A stretch of 64,000 nucleotides of DNA from Isoetes taiwanensis (lineage: Eukaryota > Streptophyta > Lycopodiopsida > Isoetales > Isoetaceae). The notes beneath the pieces are model-generated. The model did no database searches. It was not told the DNA's origin and worked only from the letters and a program-made list of their open reading frames with translations. Shown here one piece after another: positions 44,651 to 55,749 of this stretch. Positions within the stretch are counted from its first letter, which is position 1. Each line of letters starts with the position of its first letter. Position numbers and translations under genes: made by a program. The stretch is from positions 1,682,487-1,746,486 of the forward strand of contig JAJEKV010000013.1 of assembly GCA_021234155.1 (NCBI GenBank), written 5' to 3'.

Positions 44651-46600
44651 GCAAAGGACAACAAAGGTAGGTTCAATATGGCTAAGGGGGCGAATCTGTT
44701 TTGTGCATTCTCCCACACTCACGATCATGGTCGAGGAAGGAAGAAAAACCCGATAATCGAGAATCTCAAATCATTTTTAGCGATTAATGTATATCTCATC
44801 CGACGACTACATATATCCCACATTTGTGCTTTAAGTATTTTATTATCATACTCTATCTCCTTTTTAGGGTTTTGGGGTTATACTTCCCTATAAAAAGTAC
44901 CTTTTGTAAATACCTCATAATTTATAATTCCACATACATATATCACTCAACTGTTTTTTTATTCTTAGTCAAGTGAATGAATGCAAGGAGTAAAACGTAG
45001 CTGTGAGAATGAAGAAATGTATGTTGTTTAAACTAAATAAGGAGGATTGTGCATGGATCTTTTCTTTCTTTATGGTGGATAGGGCGGTTTTAGCTTCTGG
45101 CCATGTCTACTGGTTTAGTACGATTGTGCATCACTGTGTGCATGAAGTTACTTTAACAACTGCTTAAGAAGTGTATGGTTTCTATGTTTAGGTGTGAGAA
45201 TCTGAGCTCCCTTTGGGCATTGTTATATCCATTGAAGCTTTGTTCCATGCCTCTCCAAGACGGGAAGGCTTGTTTCTAGCCCGAAGGCAGTCCCAGCAGG
45301 ATGATTTGATTGGGAAGCTTTGGTTCCCATTCTCTCTTGGTTGCCTTTGTATACTCATGGACAACTACACCCGGGGCTTGTAGAATTTATGCATGCGCAT
45401 CTCAAGCTTGTGAGGAGCATGGTGCATTGGTTTCAACAACAAGCAGGGCTTTGCATGACATTGCTCCTCTAGCAATGGTTTCGTGGAGAAATATGTAGTT
45501 GTTGGATAAAGATATCAAAAGATATGGGCTTATGTAGCAGTGCTCTTCCTTTTAATTAAGCAAGGTGGATACCAAGAGATGTCGGAACTTTGTTCAAGGT
45601 ATGAAGAAGGTGTAGCTGTGTCTATGCTACATTGCTTACCTCCCTCAAGCACTTCATCACCTTCTAAAAATTTGGCACTTCTTACACTTTGCCTTCTCAA
45701 TGGCAATCCATCTAGAACCTTGCTCTGTCTTAAATATAATCTTCCAAAGGTAAATTTTCTACTTTGGCAGTGATTCATCACGAGTTAATGGTATGGTTCC
45801 ACGCTTTTAAGCCGAGTAAGTTCACTTTGCCTTAATGTGTGAGCGTGCATTGGAAACATTGGAGCATCATTATACGAAAAGTGAGCTGGAGTAGTCTAGG
45901 GTCCCCAGCTGCATTTCTTTCTTTTGGAGGCATCTTTGATAGTCACAATTTCTTTGGTATTTATCCAAATCAGGATCGCCTCAAAAAGGATTGCATTCTC
46001 ACATGGCAAAGTCTTGGCTTATATGAGGTATGTTTAAGGCGAAGAAAGCGTCTTGAGATGATTTCTTCCTCGTGGTGCCTTCTCAAGAAATTCATAAGAA
46101 GTTGTGAAATTCTGTTTCTCAGACTCCAATTGGCCCTCTGACGATTAAATTCCACATGGAGTGGACCATCTAAAAGCATTGATGCTTCAGTGGACATTTT
46201 TACTCGAAGTAATTTCTTTGTAATATTTTGAGGTATAATATAAGCAAAACACGCTCTTCAAAAAGCTAAATTATATCTCCATACAAATAGTCTCCAAATT
46301 TGGTCGTCCTAAAAGCATTAGACTTTGAGATAACTTGCCTACCTGGCTTGAGGGGAAAACATTTTGCCGCGTGTTAACAACCCCTAAATTGGTTTCCGGC
46401 CATTCCCTTTGTAGGGGAGAACTTTGGTGCAGTCAAGAGTCTCCCATAATTGGCCAATAAGGCCCTTGGGATGGAAAGATTTTGCTATGCAGCAACATCT
46501 CCTGTGGCAAATTGGGCACCCACCGAGTTTTGGCCTGGGAAAATGCTTTGTTGTGTATAAAGACTCTAAGGCAAATTACTCTAATTTAAATTCTTAGGGG
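44650..46600. other. Intergenic with unassigned ORFs
   Basis: Plus ORFs 45,310-45,498, 45,540-45,773 and 45,839-46,141 show no recognisable domain. Minus shadows overlap them. One could be an exon (45,540-45,773 is serine/leucine-rich) but there is no supporting splice structure. Confidence 0.3.
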
Positions 46601-46668
46601 GAAACTTTGCCATGCCTAGCCTGGGCCTTGGGGCATAACCGTAACTCAATGGCTACTAGAGTCCCTCG

Positions 46669-46857
46669 ATGATGAAAAAAGTCAAGCTCTATTACGAGTT
46701 GGAAGGAGGAAGAGCCATTGAACCCCAAGAATTCATGGAGAGAATAGAGTATGAAAGATGTTTCCTCAAAGAAGCCCAAGCACAGATTGAAGAACCTAAA
46801 GGAAGCCAGATGAAGAGAACTGACTTCTCGGAAGCGCACTATTTGTTATATATCTGA
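46669..46857 (+). pseudogene. Glutamate-rich ORF, possibly part of the decayed segment downstream
   Basis: A 62-codon open frame with a highly charged, helix-forming middle: YYELEGGRAIEPQEFMERIE, then YERCFLKEAQAQIEEPKG. No family recognised. It lies 170 bp upstream of another coding-like segment on the same strand and may have been one protein with it. Confidence 0.3.
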
Positions 46858-47028
46858 CTAATCTCTACAGAGAAGTAACTCAAATTGGGTCACCTGGTCT
46901 TCGCAAGAGGAGATTATCAATAACCCTCTAGATCATATGATAAATCTCTTTGATGGAAATGACAACCCCAATCACATGTCTGGTGTGTATCGGATGGGTA
47001 GATATCTTCTCTAATGATTTTATAAGTA

Positions 47029-47430
47029 AACCCACTTAACTCTACTTTGGCCTCGAGAGGGTACATGGCAATCATCTTGAGGGAGGTTTACCCCTTTGAA
47101 TTGTCGTAAATTAACAAGATCCACCATTATATGCCATCCAACTCAAAATTTGTTAAACATAAGAACTCCTTTGGAAAGATGATGATCGTTAACCTTCTAG
47201 ATGGCTATCTCTATAACCTCCCCAGAGATCGGGATCTCAGTTTGCCCAAATTAGATTATGCTCACATTGAAGATATTCCATACTAACTCCACGCATTTAA
47301 TGCCTTGGGTTATTCTCGAGGAACCCACCTGGAGTCATTAAGGGTGGGCCATGACCAAAGATTTTATCGCCTCCACTCCCTGCTCTTCCCAATCCCAGAT
47401 TGGAGGAAAGGCACCCCACCTCTTGCCTAA
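47029..47430 (+). pseudogene. Decayed coding-like segment of unknown family
   Basis: One frame stays coding-like for about 134 codons, interrupted only by stops at 47,107 and 47,284. Readable parts are STLASRGYMAIILREVYPFE, INKIHHYMPSNSKFVKHKNS, FGKMMIVNLLDGYLYNLPRD, LPKLDYAHIEDIPY and LHAFNALGYSRGTHLESLRV. Residue usage and the way the frame resumes after each stop indicate former coding sequence. I do not recognise it; a retroelement ORF or a lineage-specific gene are both possible. Confidence 0.45.
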
Positions 47431-47439
47431 TCGTGCAAA

Positions 47440-48500
47440 AACAGATGGGGTTAACATTTCCAAACCGGCCTTGCTCTTCTAAGTGCTAATTCGAGAAGGC
47501 GCATCTTCTTTTCAAATCAAAGAAATCTGACATGTGGGTCACTTCCTCTATTGACCCTCTCTTCATAACTTCCACCCAAATCGAGACAATACTAATAGGG
47601 TCAGCTCATATGATCATTTTTTCTTGATGTCAAACGGAGGCGAGGCCGAATGTTCCCATTCCTGCTAGGTATAATCCAAAAATCATTTGATAAGAGTCTT
47701 CCTCTTCCGCAACTCTTCTTTTGCTGCTCAAATTTCTCTCTCGTATCCTCCCAGTGTATGGAAATTCATATAGGGAAGTGGAAGTGTAAAAAAATCGCAT
47801 GGCCACCCCTAGGGCTAATGTGCAATAAATCTAATAAAACGATTTGATTTCATTGGTTGAATTCAATTTAGCATGGAACTTGTAGGCACTTCCCCACAGA
47901 AAAAAGCTGAGTCCAATGGTCTCTGGCCGACGGTATTTCTTCGGTTACTACGTCTGGAGCTCCGCTCTGCTGGTCCGGCGTCGTTCTTTGTCTCCATGGC
48001 GATGGCGGAGGAGTTCGCATTGCCACGCCGCCTCCCACCATGGAGCTTTTTTAAGGCCCGCACCCGGAATTCGGTATTCTATGATTACTCATTGTGGCTT
48101 TTAGTTTTGAGTCGTTCACTGAATGTTCCTTTGAGTTGTTACTCAATGATGTTCTGCGCGATGCTCTCCCGGTGATTGACACCCACGCAAACGACGGCCT
48201 TCCAAGTGCACGCCAAAATAAACACGATGGATTTCGGTAAAAACATAGTGACCGCTTCCCCAGACCAGCTCTTTATTATAACCCATTCGGGAAATGACGG
48301 CCCGAATCGGCGGGCGACGGATTTTAACTTAATTGAGAAAAAATAAGAAAATCGCATTTCCAACTTTCAGCAAAGAAAACGGCGCATTAATTCAACCAGT
48401 AATTGAAGTTTGTTCCGTCCCAGAATAAAGCCGGACAGCAACCTCAGAACCAACAAGGCTGGCCTGGAGCGGTATCGGCGTAATATTTACCTAATAGATC
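47440..48500. other. Intergenic, one unassigned ORF
   Basis: The plus ORF at 47,873-48,175 includes ATGGCGATGGCGGAGG at 47,996, a plausible plant start context, encoding MAMAEEFALPRRLPPW. A full-length minus ORF overlaps it. Neither has a recognisable domain. Confidence 0.3.
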
Positions 48501-51250
48501 TTTAATTTTATGGTGGTATTCTGGCAATAAGGCCGGGCACAGCAATTAACAAAATACTTATCGTCTTAAACTCCTCTCATGTAAAACCGGTCTTACAACC
48601 CTAAGACCCGTACATCTGCAGTCCTTCATACTTGATCCTCTGATCCTACCAGGAGTGGTCAACACTTCCGAATTCTGGCATGTTTCATCAAACATTGATG
48701 ATAGAATGCTATAAATTTCTCACTCTGCTGCTCGGTCTTTGACAACGCATTACCGTGAAAACAATCATCTTCTGTTGATGTTCTAGCATCGATCAGTCAA
48801 CCATGTATACTACCAACAGGAAACCCATAACGGTGAAATGCCATTAAGCGGGAAGTCCTTTATCCGGTGCAAAATACTTATAGATTTCACCAAGCGTCCA
48901 AACCCCAGTGGACAATTTTACTTTGCGTGCAGGAATAATGGAAGGGAAGCAGTTTCCTTGTACTGCTGATTTGAAAGCCAGAGAATCAGACTTTTCAGCG
49001 CTCTGTATAAAGCATATGGATAAGAGGATAAACGTCTTTGTTCTCAGTCCCAAAACGCAACTTTTGGAACCATTAAAGAAGTTAAAAAGCTCGTAAGAGT
49101 AGAGAGATGGGATTTACTTGCCGATCCCAACTTTGTTGTCTATAATTCAACTTAGAATAACATAGGCCACCAAACAAGACGCTTTATTTATCTAGTAGGA
49201 TGTACGGAAACAGCCCGAGTTCGAGCATCCCGTGCCATGCAGCTTTTGTCGAGGAGGGCCATTCTCAGCCAAACGCTCTCAGAGCATTCCTGCTTTCCTC
49301 CAGTCTATTTTACAGCCCGCAATCCCCTGCATGTACAAAGACTACCAAAATTTTATGATGCCTACGTGCTAATAATTAGAATGTGGCAGGCCTGCTAACG
49401 GATGCCAGTTTGATAGCTCTAAGAGTCTTTACCATCTATGATGCAAATATTACGAATTTCTGTTTTAAGCTGAAAGTTTGGCAGTTTACGAAAGTCCAAC
49501 CAACCGGTTGGCAATACGGACGCAAAGATTAACCTGAGGTTGTGATGAGCATACGAGTTATTCTTCATAAAATAGTACGCTGGAAACTTAAATACGACCC
49601 CTTCCCGAACTCTGAAGATCCTTTGCCTGTCTGAAAGTGAAGAGAAAGCTGTCGGCAGCCAGGATGAAGAGGGATAAACTCAAACCCCAACCGCGAAACC
49701 ATTCAAACCATCTAAAACAGGGGATGCCTGAAGGAAGAGGAACAGGCTCCAACAGTTCCTCATTACCCACCACTGTCCAACATGTTTCAGGCGTGCAACC
49801 CCCAGCGACCTATCTCATCAGGCCATGGTTTCAGTTCAGTTCGTTCCCAAATGGCGGTACATCCAACGCAAAGCGGCAAAAAGGTTGGAGGATTATTGTA
49901 GAACAGAGTAAGAAAAGGTCTAATTCACGCTGTCAAAAACGGACCTTCTAATTCCGTGACACTAGAGAACCTTCAAACCCAACTGCATACAAAGAGTGCA
50001 GATATTTTAAAAAGTTCAGTAGCTCGGTGAAGTATTGTCAGCAGCAGGACTGGTTGCTTTGAATAATTGCACTATCCTTCCTGCATGGTCAGGTAAAGGA
50101 GGGACTAATTCTGGAGTATTTTATAGGAATAGATTTCTGAGAGATGCTGAGTGATTTCTATTTTCGGGTTATAATTAAAAACCCCATTAGTGTTTCGTTT
50201 TATTGGGGTCCTTAAAAGATACCTCCTTTGTTTGTATAATTTGAGTAAGGCCTTTTGTGCAATTCTCTCGAAGCAACAAGGCCTCAAGGAAAGAGATCTT
50301 TTTGATCTCGCAAAGGATCTAATTATGAAAACAATGGCAACCTAGAGGAGCCCATCAAAATACAACTTTACAAAACTATAAGAAAATGTAGCTGATGAAC
50401 AGATACATATAGATGATATTGTTTCGTTATTTTCTCTCCTTCTTTATCCTGGTGGGTGGAGGAAAGCAGATGGAAACCTATACGTTCCGCATCAATCGGA
50501 ATTCACCAATTAATTTTCAAAAGAAGTAGCTAATCTGTAAACCCTGGCTTTCACTAGACTTTTCTTATATCTTCGTAACTTTACAGGTGAAGCTTGTAAA
50601 TGCAAGTGTTGCCCACGGAGCATTTTTTTAATTCCAAAACAAATAGAGGCAGATAGGCAGCTTGGATTGAAAATCTTCAAGTGGAGCTTTAGGGATGACC
50701 CGATTACAAGACATGCGGTGGTTTTGTTTGGATTAACTGATGAAAGATCTCCAAATCTGCGCCTGGATTTATTTTCAACAAAATAGCTATTAGTTTTGTG
50801 TCCTTAGAATGAGGTGCTGCTCTGTGGAATGTTCCGCAATGCTTTGGATCTTATTAGCCTAAAAGTCGTACCGCTCACAATCTATAGCCGTGGCAGCCAA
50901 AACTGGCGCTAAGGTGATGCTCGCCAAAGGAAGGAGATTGACCATGTTTGACAGATTTTGCATACTTTCATTATTGAAGCATGTGCACTAAAGTGGTGCA
51001 ATGGAACAGGTAAAAGAAAAAATCAGGAAACGCGCAATATTAGAAGGAAGGTCGCAGACTAATGGATATACAGAGGCTCTTTTATAAAATGAGTTTTACA
51101 AATAAAATCGCCGAGTGAATGCCCCGGAAGACCCTGGATGCCGGCTACCAGTTTGTTCGAAGTTTTTCAGTTTGTAAAGCGCTACCAGGATCATGTGAAA
51201 AGATCATTTTAAGGAAAGCAAACCATCTAATCTGAAAAGTGCATCATTTG
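48500..51250. other. Intergenic, short ORFs only
   Basis: ORFs at 48,908-49,096 (plus), 48,844-49,053 (minus), 49,637-49,951 (plus, basic and serine-rich) and 50,105-50,287 (minus) have no domain or splice support. No transposon motif seen. Confidence 0.35.
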
Positions 51251-51271
51251 CATTTTTCTTCTACCAATCTT

Positions 51272-51902
51272 TTAACATGTTGCTTTTGTGAAGGAAGCAG
51301 CGTAGCGGCAGAATCTAGAAAGCCGAAGCGCATTAAGATCTTGAAAACCACGCACAGAATGAATCAGATGCTGCCCTTTAGTGCAGTCGTTGAATGCGGC
51401 GAAGATGAGGCAAGAGCTGTTCGAAACCGCCACGGAATCGGTAATCTTCAAACCCGAAAATGTTAACGAAAACCGCCAAAACCGCATCCGATGAAGGAAA
51501 GCTTGCCAAGTACCTGGATCACCGTCCCGCCTCTATCGGTGTTTTATCCTTGCTGAAGCAGATACCGTGGTTAAAGCTGGGAAACATCTGCCTGAAGACT
51601 CGCTTTGAAACGACAAGAAGAAAGCCGTAGGGCCGCCATTGCCGCTTCCAAAGATAGAGGTAATTTTGCATGCCGTCCAGTGTTGTTTTGGAAACTGATT
51701 TCATCTCAATCGACATGTTTCGTTTTGGTGCCCGGCAAAGCAAACTTATCATTTGAGTAGTTGGTGCTATTGCAAAAGCAGAAAATGAGAGCCGCAACAT
51801 CGCTCCATTTTTATTTGGTAAGAGAGCCAAGAAACGCAACTTCAATGGATAGCTTTTCTTACACCGCAAAGAGCTCTTTGCTCTAGGCTGGAGGAACGCC
51901 AT
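51272..51902 (-). other. Two minus-strand ORFs, possible gene fragment
   Basis: ORF 51,902-51,519 (127 codons, basic, leucine- and serine-rich, starting MAFLQPRAKSSLRCKK) and ORF 51,487-51,272 (71 codons) lie head-to-tail in different frames. The sequence is less AT-rich than its surroundings. The first has an N-terminus that could be an organelle-targeting peptide, but no mature domain is recognised. Confidence 0.3.
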
Positions 51903-52100
51903 GATTAATTATTACGCGCGCAGGATTTGAAAGCCATATTTCATATCAACGCGTGCCAATCATTGTTCGATTGTTCTTGTCTGATGGCTAATTATTTCTA
52001 ACGCCACCACTCAACTCAAAAGAAAAGTGCCGCCCTATTTAAGCAACACCATTACTTTTAATTGCCAATTGTTAATCTTTAAAAGAACAAAACTGTCAAC

Positions 52101-52564
52101 CCAAGCTTTATAGAGGGGCGTCGTAAATAAGTTCTAAAGTAAGCATACTCCCTTGTAGCGAGGTTTGGTACTCTAGCTGTTCAGAAAAACAAAAGCCCTT
52201 GAACGCTAAAGTTGCACAAATGGATCTCTCATAAAGCTGCAATCCAGCACAGAAATTTGAGTATAAACGGTCAAGTGTTTGAATGGAGGCTTGATGCCAG
52301 GAAGCAGCAATCACCAATATATAGTATCCTCATTGAATTGGCGGGTATTAGAACTTATTAAGGCTCCTCAACCAAGTTTATGAGGGGCAACAAATAAGTT
52401 CAAAGTAAGATACTCCTGCAGCGGAGGTTTCGGAAAAATTTCCTTAATGTTCAGAAACAAAAAGCCCTTGAACGCTGTAAAGCTGTAATAAAATGATCTT
52501 CTATAAAGCTGCAATCCAGCACAAGATCGGCATAAACGGTCAGGCGTTTGAATGGAGGCTTGTT
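52101..52564. repeat. 190-bp direct duplication
   Basis: Copy 1 (52,101-52,293) and copy 2 (52,372-52,564) both run from ccaag(c)ttta..gaggggc to gtttgaatggaggcttg, with aaagctgcaatccagcac in common. They differ by scattered substitutions and indels, so the duplication is old. No ORF spans both. Confidence 0.8.
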
Positions 52565-52599
52565 AATGTTGTGGCGCAGTACGTTTGGCAATGGTGACT

Positions 52600-53280
52600 T
52601 TGATTGGTTTTTACCTGTCAACCATAATTAGCGACAATAACATGCATAACTGGTCCATCTTGTGCCATTGGCGCTGTGAGGTTGCTTCCTTTTTCCTTTT
52701 CGCATCTTCTTGAGTCTCTTAGCAGATTTCTCCTGCTGCTACTTTGAAGCACTGGATCTGCTCTTCGACTCAACTGCTGGAAGCTCTAGCTTCTAGACTT
52801 TGAATTTGAGTCTTTAATTTTCTGACATAGTAGATTATCAAACATGCTATCAGTGCTACAAACTTCCTCCAGACTCTTCTCATTACCAATTTGGTGAATG
52901 GACATTTCAACCTCGTGGCATCACTTGAAAAGTTCATTCCCTCTTCACCACAAGCTTATCTGTCATTGTATGTTCATATCTTTCAAAATGATGTCCCCCC
53001 TTTTTGCTCTTAGCGTGCATCCCATATTCCGTGATGCTCTGTGCAGCATCTGCAAATGTCATTCATAGCCTTACGGGATCACGGTCTGCCGCATTAATAT
53101 CACTCCAATTTATTCGCGCAGATGAAGGCTTCCTCCAGGTTTCAGCCACATCCTTTTGTAGTTGATAAGCCCAAGCAAAATTCTCGCACCTTTCAAAAGC
53201 AAATACGCATCATGCAGCTTTTAAAGAGACTATTCTTGCAAAACTGAGGTATTTCTCAACCTGCAAATAATATCACAAAA
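52600..53280 (-). pseudogene. Decayed exon-like segment of unknown function
   Basis: The minus strand after ttatttgcag (~53,269) opens a coding-like frame: VEKYLSFARIVSLKAA, then CENFAWAYQLQKDVAETWRK, PSSARINWSDINAADRDP, AAQSITEYGMHAKSKKGGHH and FERYEHTMTDKL. It is interrupted by a few stops. Further down a short coiled-coil-like YVRKLKTQIQSLEARASSS is readable (~52,830-52,770). I recognise no family. It could be a broken host gene. Confidence 0.35.
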
Positions 53281-53299
53281 TTATTAAAAATTTATTCCT

Positions 53300-54930
53300 G
53301 CTTTTTTAGATTCCATAATAGGTAAGCAAGCAGACCCAAGAGGGAACTCTTATCCATTGTAATAACTTCAGATGTATTTTTCTAGACCTCTTAAATGCAC
53401 ATAAACCACGTGCAAAATGGGGTAAAGATCCAAATTCCAGGACTTTGAGAATAAATCATGTGGCTCGAACGCCCCTTTGTGACCTTGCTATAGATTCCTT
53501 GGTGTGTCTGTTGTCAGACATTAAAAACTTTCTAAAGCCATTATACCTGAGGTGCTCCGTGAAGCTTCGGTAACTGCTAATTTCCGTATAACCAGTGTAC
53601 GCTTCCTCAATGGGTTTCGAGTAATGCTTGTTTTATTATAGCAACATGGTTTTATTGACTAAGACAGCTTGCAGATAACGAAAATGAAGTTCTCTCCCTC
53701 AGCATCCTTGTAAACAGCATTTCAAATCAGACGCTTTTGAAAACTGACACCCAAAACTGTGATATATGCATTTAGAAAAGTGGAGTATAAATAACTCTAC
53801 CAATATATGTGTGCCAAGCTTTCACCTTTCTGCTAACAAACGAGAATGCCTACAGGATCAAATTAATTTCAAACATAGCCTCCTCCTTCAGTAACTAGTT
53901 TGGTAAGAACAGAAAATATACCTTCACAAAATATGGTTTTGCCAAGTTTTAGCCTTATGCTCTACATCGTAATCCCAAAACCATGTACGCGAGCTTTGCT
54001 ATATCTAGAAGCGAAGTATGCAATTTCAATTCTGATCTGCCCTATTCCTCTTCTTGGTAATTGGTTGGGTTTATATGTTTCCAAAGTTCTCACAATCATA
54101 ATTAGGCTGAAATAGGAAAGCGGCACGCGTTCCATCCCCAGCAGCCACAGTAGATCCAATTTCCACGATACAAAGCTAGACTCACCATGATTTAGATGTG
54201 CCAATTGCATACAGGCCATGAACCTGGAGTGGTTGCGGGAGCCCTCATGCAAAAACCCTTTTAGTGTAAGAATTCATCTTTAGTGCTAGTCTGCATTGCC
54301 CTCTAAAATTTTTATACCTTTTGTAATGGAATGGAGCAAGATAAGTTCAAGGGTGAGACAATGTTTGCCCAAAAAGCTCTAAATCCCCATTTTTCTTGCA
54401 TGGATGATTTATACAAAAGCTTTGGAGCCAATGGAAAACTATCTCGGTATCCCACTCTTAAAACCCCAGAATAAAACCACCTGCCTTTATCATCCTTGGT
54501 AATTGATGAAACTTTTATTCTGGTAACAGTAGCCTTTGTTTGACTCTAGACTTCTACCACTTCTGGAGCCCTCCATGTTTCTTGAGTATGACGATAAAGG
54601 GCCACAAACCCTATGACTCCCTTTACAATACAGTTTCCAAATCTTTCACCCTTCCTTCTGCCACTTCGCCGCCTTTACTCATCATGCCATTAGTCCTACA
54701 AAGAGTTAATACCCAATCCAGTGCTGGGGCTTTTCTGAACACAGCCATTGTAATTTCTGGATCGTGGTGTTTTGCCTATAATCATTCCTTTTTAGATTTT
54801 GTAAAATAAAAGTGTCTTTGGCTGTACAGCTGCGAGCTTCAGAAACTTTGTCTCTCAGCTTGTTTCCAAGATGGGCAAAAGCACTGGTTTCTACTGGCTG
54901 CTACAGCCCACCGGTATTGTTAAATCAGCA
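53300..54930. other. Intergenic, no gene seen
   Basis: ORFs 53,900-54,115 and 54,540-54,809 (plus) and 53,962-54,252 (minus) are without recognisable features. Confidence 0.35.
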
Positions 54931-55235
54931 AATTTTGGTCTTTGCTAGTAAAATTCCCGGCTGGTTGCAAACTGCCACCTTGCTCTGTTGGCTGTGATCC
55001 TCCGCCCAGAATTATCAGCAGCTTTGAATAATGGGTCCACAGCTTCAAGCATTCTTGAACTGCGAGCAAGGGTCCCTAAAAATAACTTCCAAAAGGAAAT
55101 GGCAAAGATTCCTGCCCAGTTTACCATCTTTGAATATTCTCTTACAGGGAAGTTTCTCCTTCACGCCTTGCTGCAGGTTGGGTACGATCTGCAGCCAACC
55201 TGGTCTGAGAGATAGGGATTTCATCAAGCAATAGT

Positions 55236-55424
55236 TTAACACACCTCCGAGGTCTGATTCAGTAAAACTGCGTTGCCGAGGAAGATCCAAGAGCCCGCTA
55301 AGGGTTGCTCGCAATAGAGGACTGCCTCATCCACATCTTCATTGGCTCTCTTGGGCACATAGACGACGAGCAACTTAGCTTTAGAACCTTTGGTAACTCG
55401 CGCCTCTGGATCCTTTGGCCCCAT
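55236..55424 (-). CDS. Candidate first exon of an unknown gene
   Basis: The ATG at 55,424 opens MGPKDPEARVTKGSKAKLLV, then VYVPKRANEDVDEAVLYCEQ and PLAGSWIFLGNAVLLNQTSE. A donor-like cggag|gtgtgtt follows at about 55,247; the raw frame stops at 55,236. The N-terminus is hydrophilic and the rest moderately hydrophobic. Two GACGTGGC motifs lie ~100-120 bp upstream. Further minus ORFs (55,314-55,045 and 55,127-54,945) overlap or follow in other frames and could be later exons. No family recognised. Confidence 0.35.
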   Translation of the reverse strand: MGPKDPEARVTKGSKAKLLVVYVPKRANEDVDEAVLYCEQPLAGSWIFLGNAVLLNQTSEVC

Positions 55425-55496
55425 TTTCTTCGCTTCTACTCTAAAGCATCATAGCCTGTAACTGTGCCATTCTAAACCCAATTCAGCCTCGCCAAG

Positions 55497-55545
55497 CTAC
55501 GTGGAATTTGCCAACTCTACACGCCACGTCAGCTCTTGCCACGTC
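55497..55545 (-). promoter_or_regulatory. Paired GACGTGGC (ACGT-core) motifs
   Basis: On the minus strand GACGTGGC occurs at 55,545-55,538 and 55,530-55,523 (15-bp spacing), with CCACGTAG at 55,504-55,497. Such clustered ACGT cores are typical bZIP/ABRE-type sites. They sit just upstream of the candidate exon at 55,424. Confidence 0.45.
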
Positions 55546-55698
55546 GCGTCACTTTTCTTGGCTGTTGTACCTTTAGGTAAGTAGGATATGATCATCCATA
55601 TGTTCCAACTTGAGTTCCAAGAAATCTAATCCCTGGTTTTATCTTTTTTCTCTTCTAGTTGAACTTATTACATATGAATGCCTAGACCTTGCTTATAA

Positions 55699-55744
55699 TT
55701 TTTTTTTTTTTTTTTTTTTGTATAGGGTTGCTCTAAAGTAACCC
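55699..55744. repeat. Poly(T) tract followed by a small palindrome
   Basis: About 21 T residues (55,699-55,719), then gggttgctctaaagtaaccc at 55,725-55,744. This could mark a retroposon end on the minus strand. Confidence 0.45.
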
Positions 55745-55749
55745 GAAGT

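Noticed and set aside
51519-51902. 127-codon minus ORF as a confirmed gene
   Set aside because: It is protein-like but has no recognisable domain or splice support, so it is listed only as a possible fragment.
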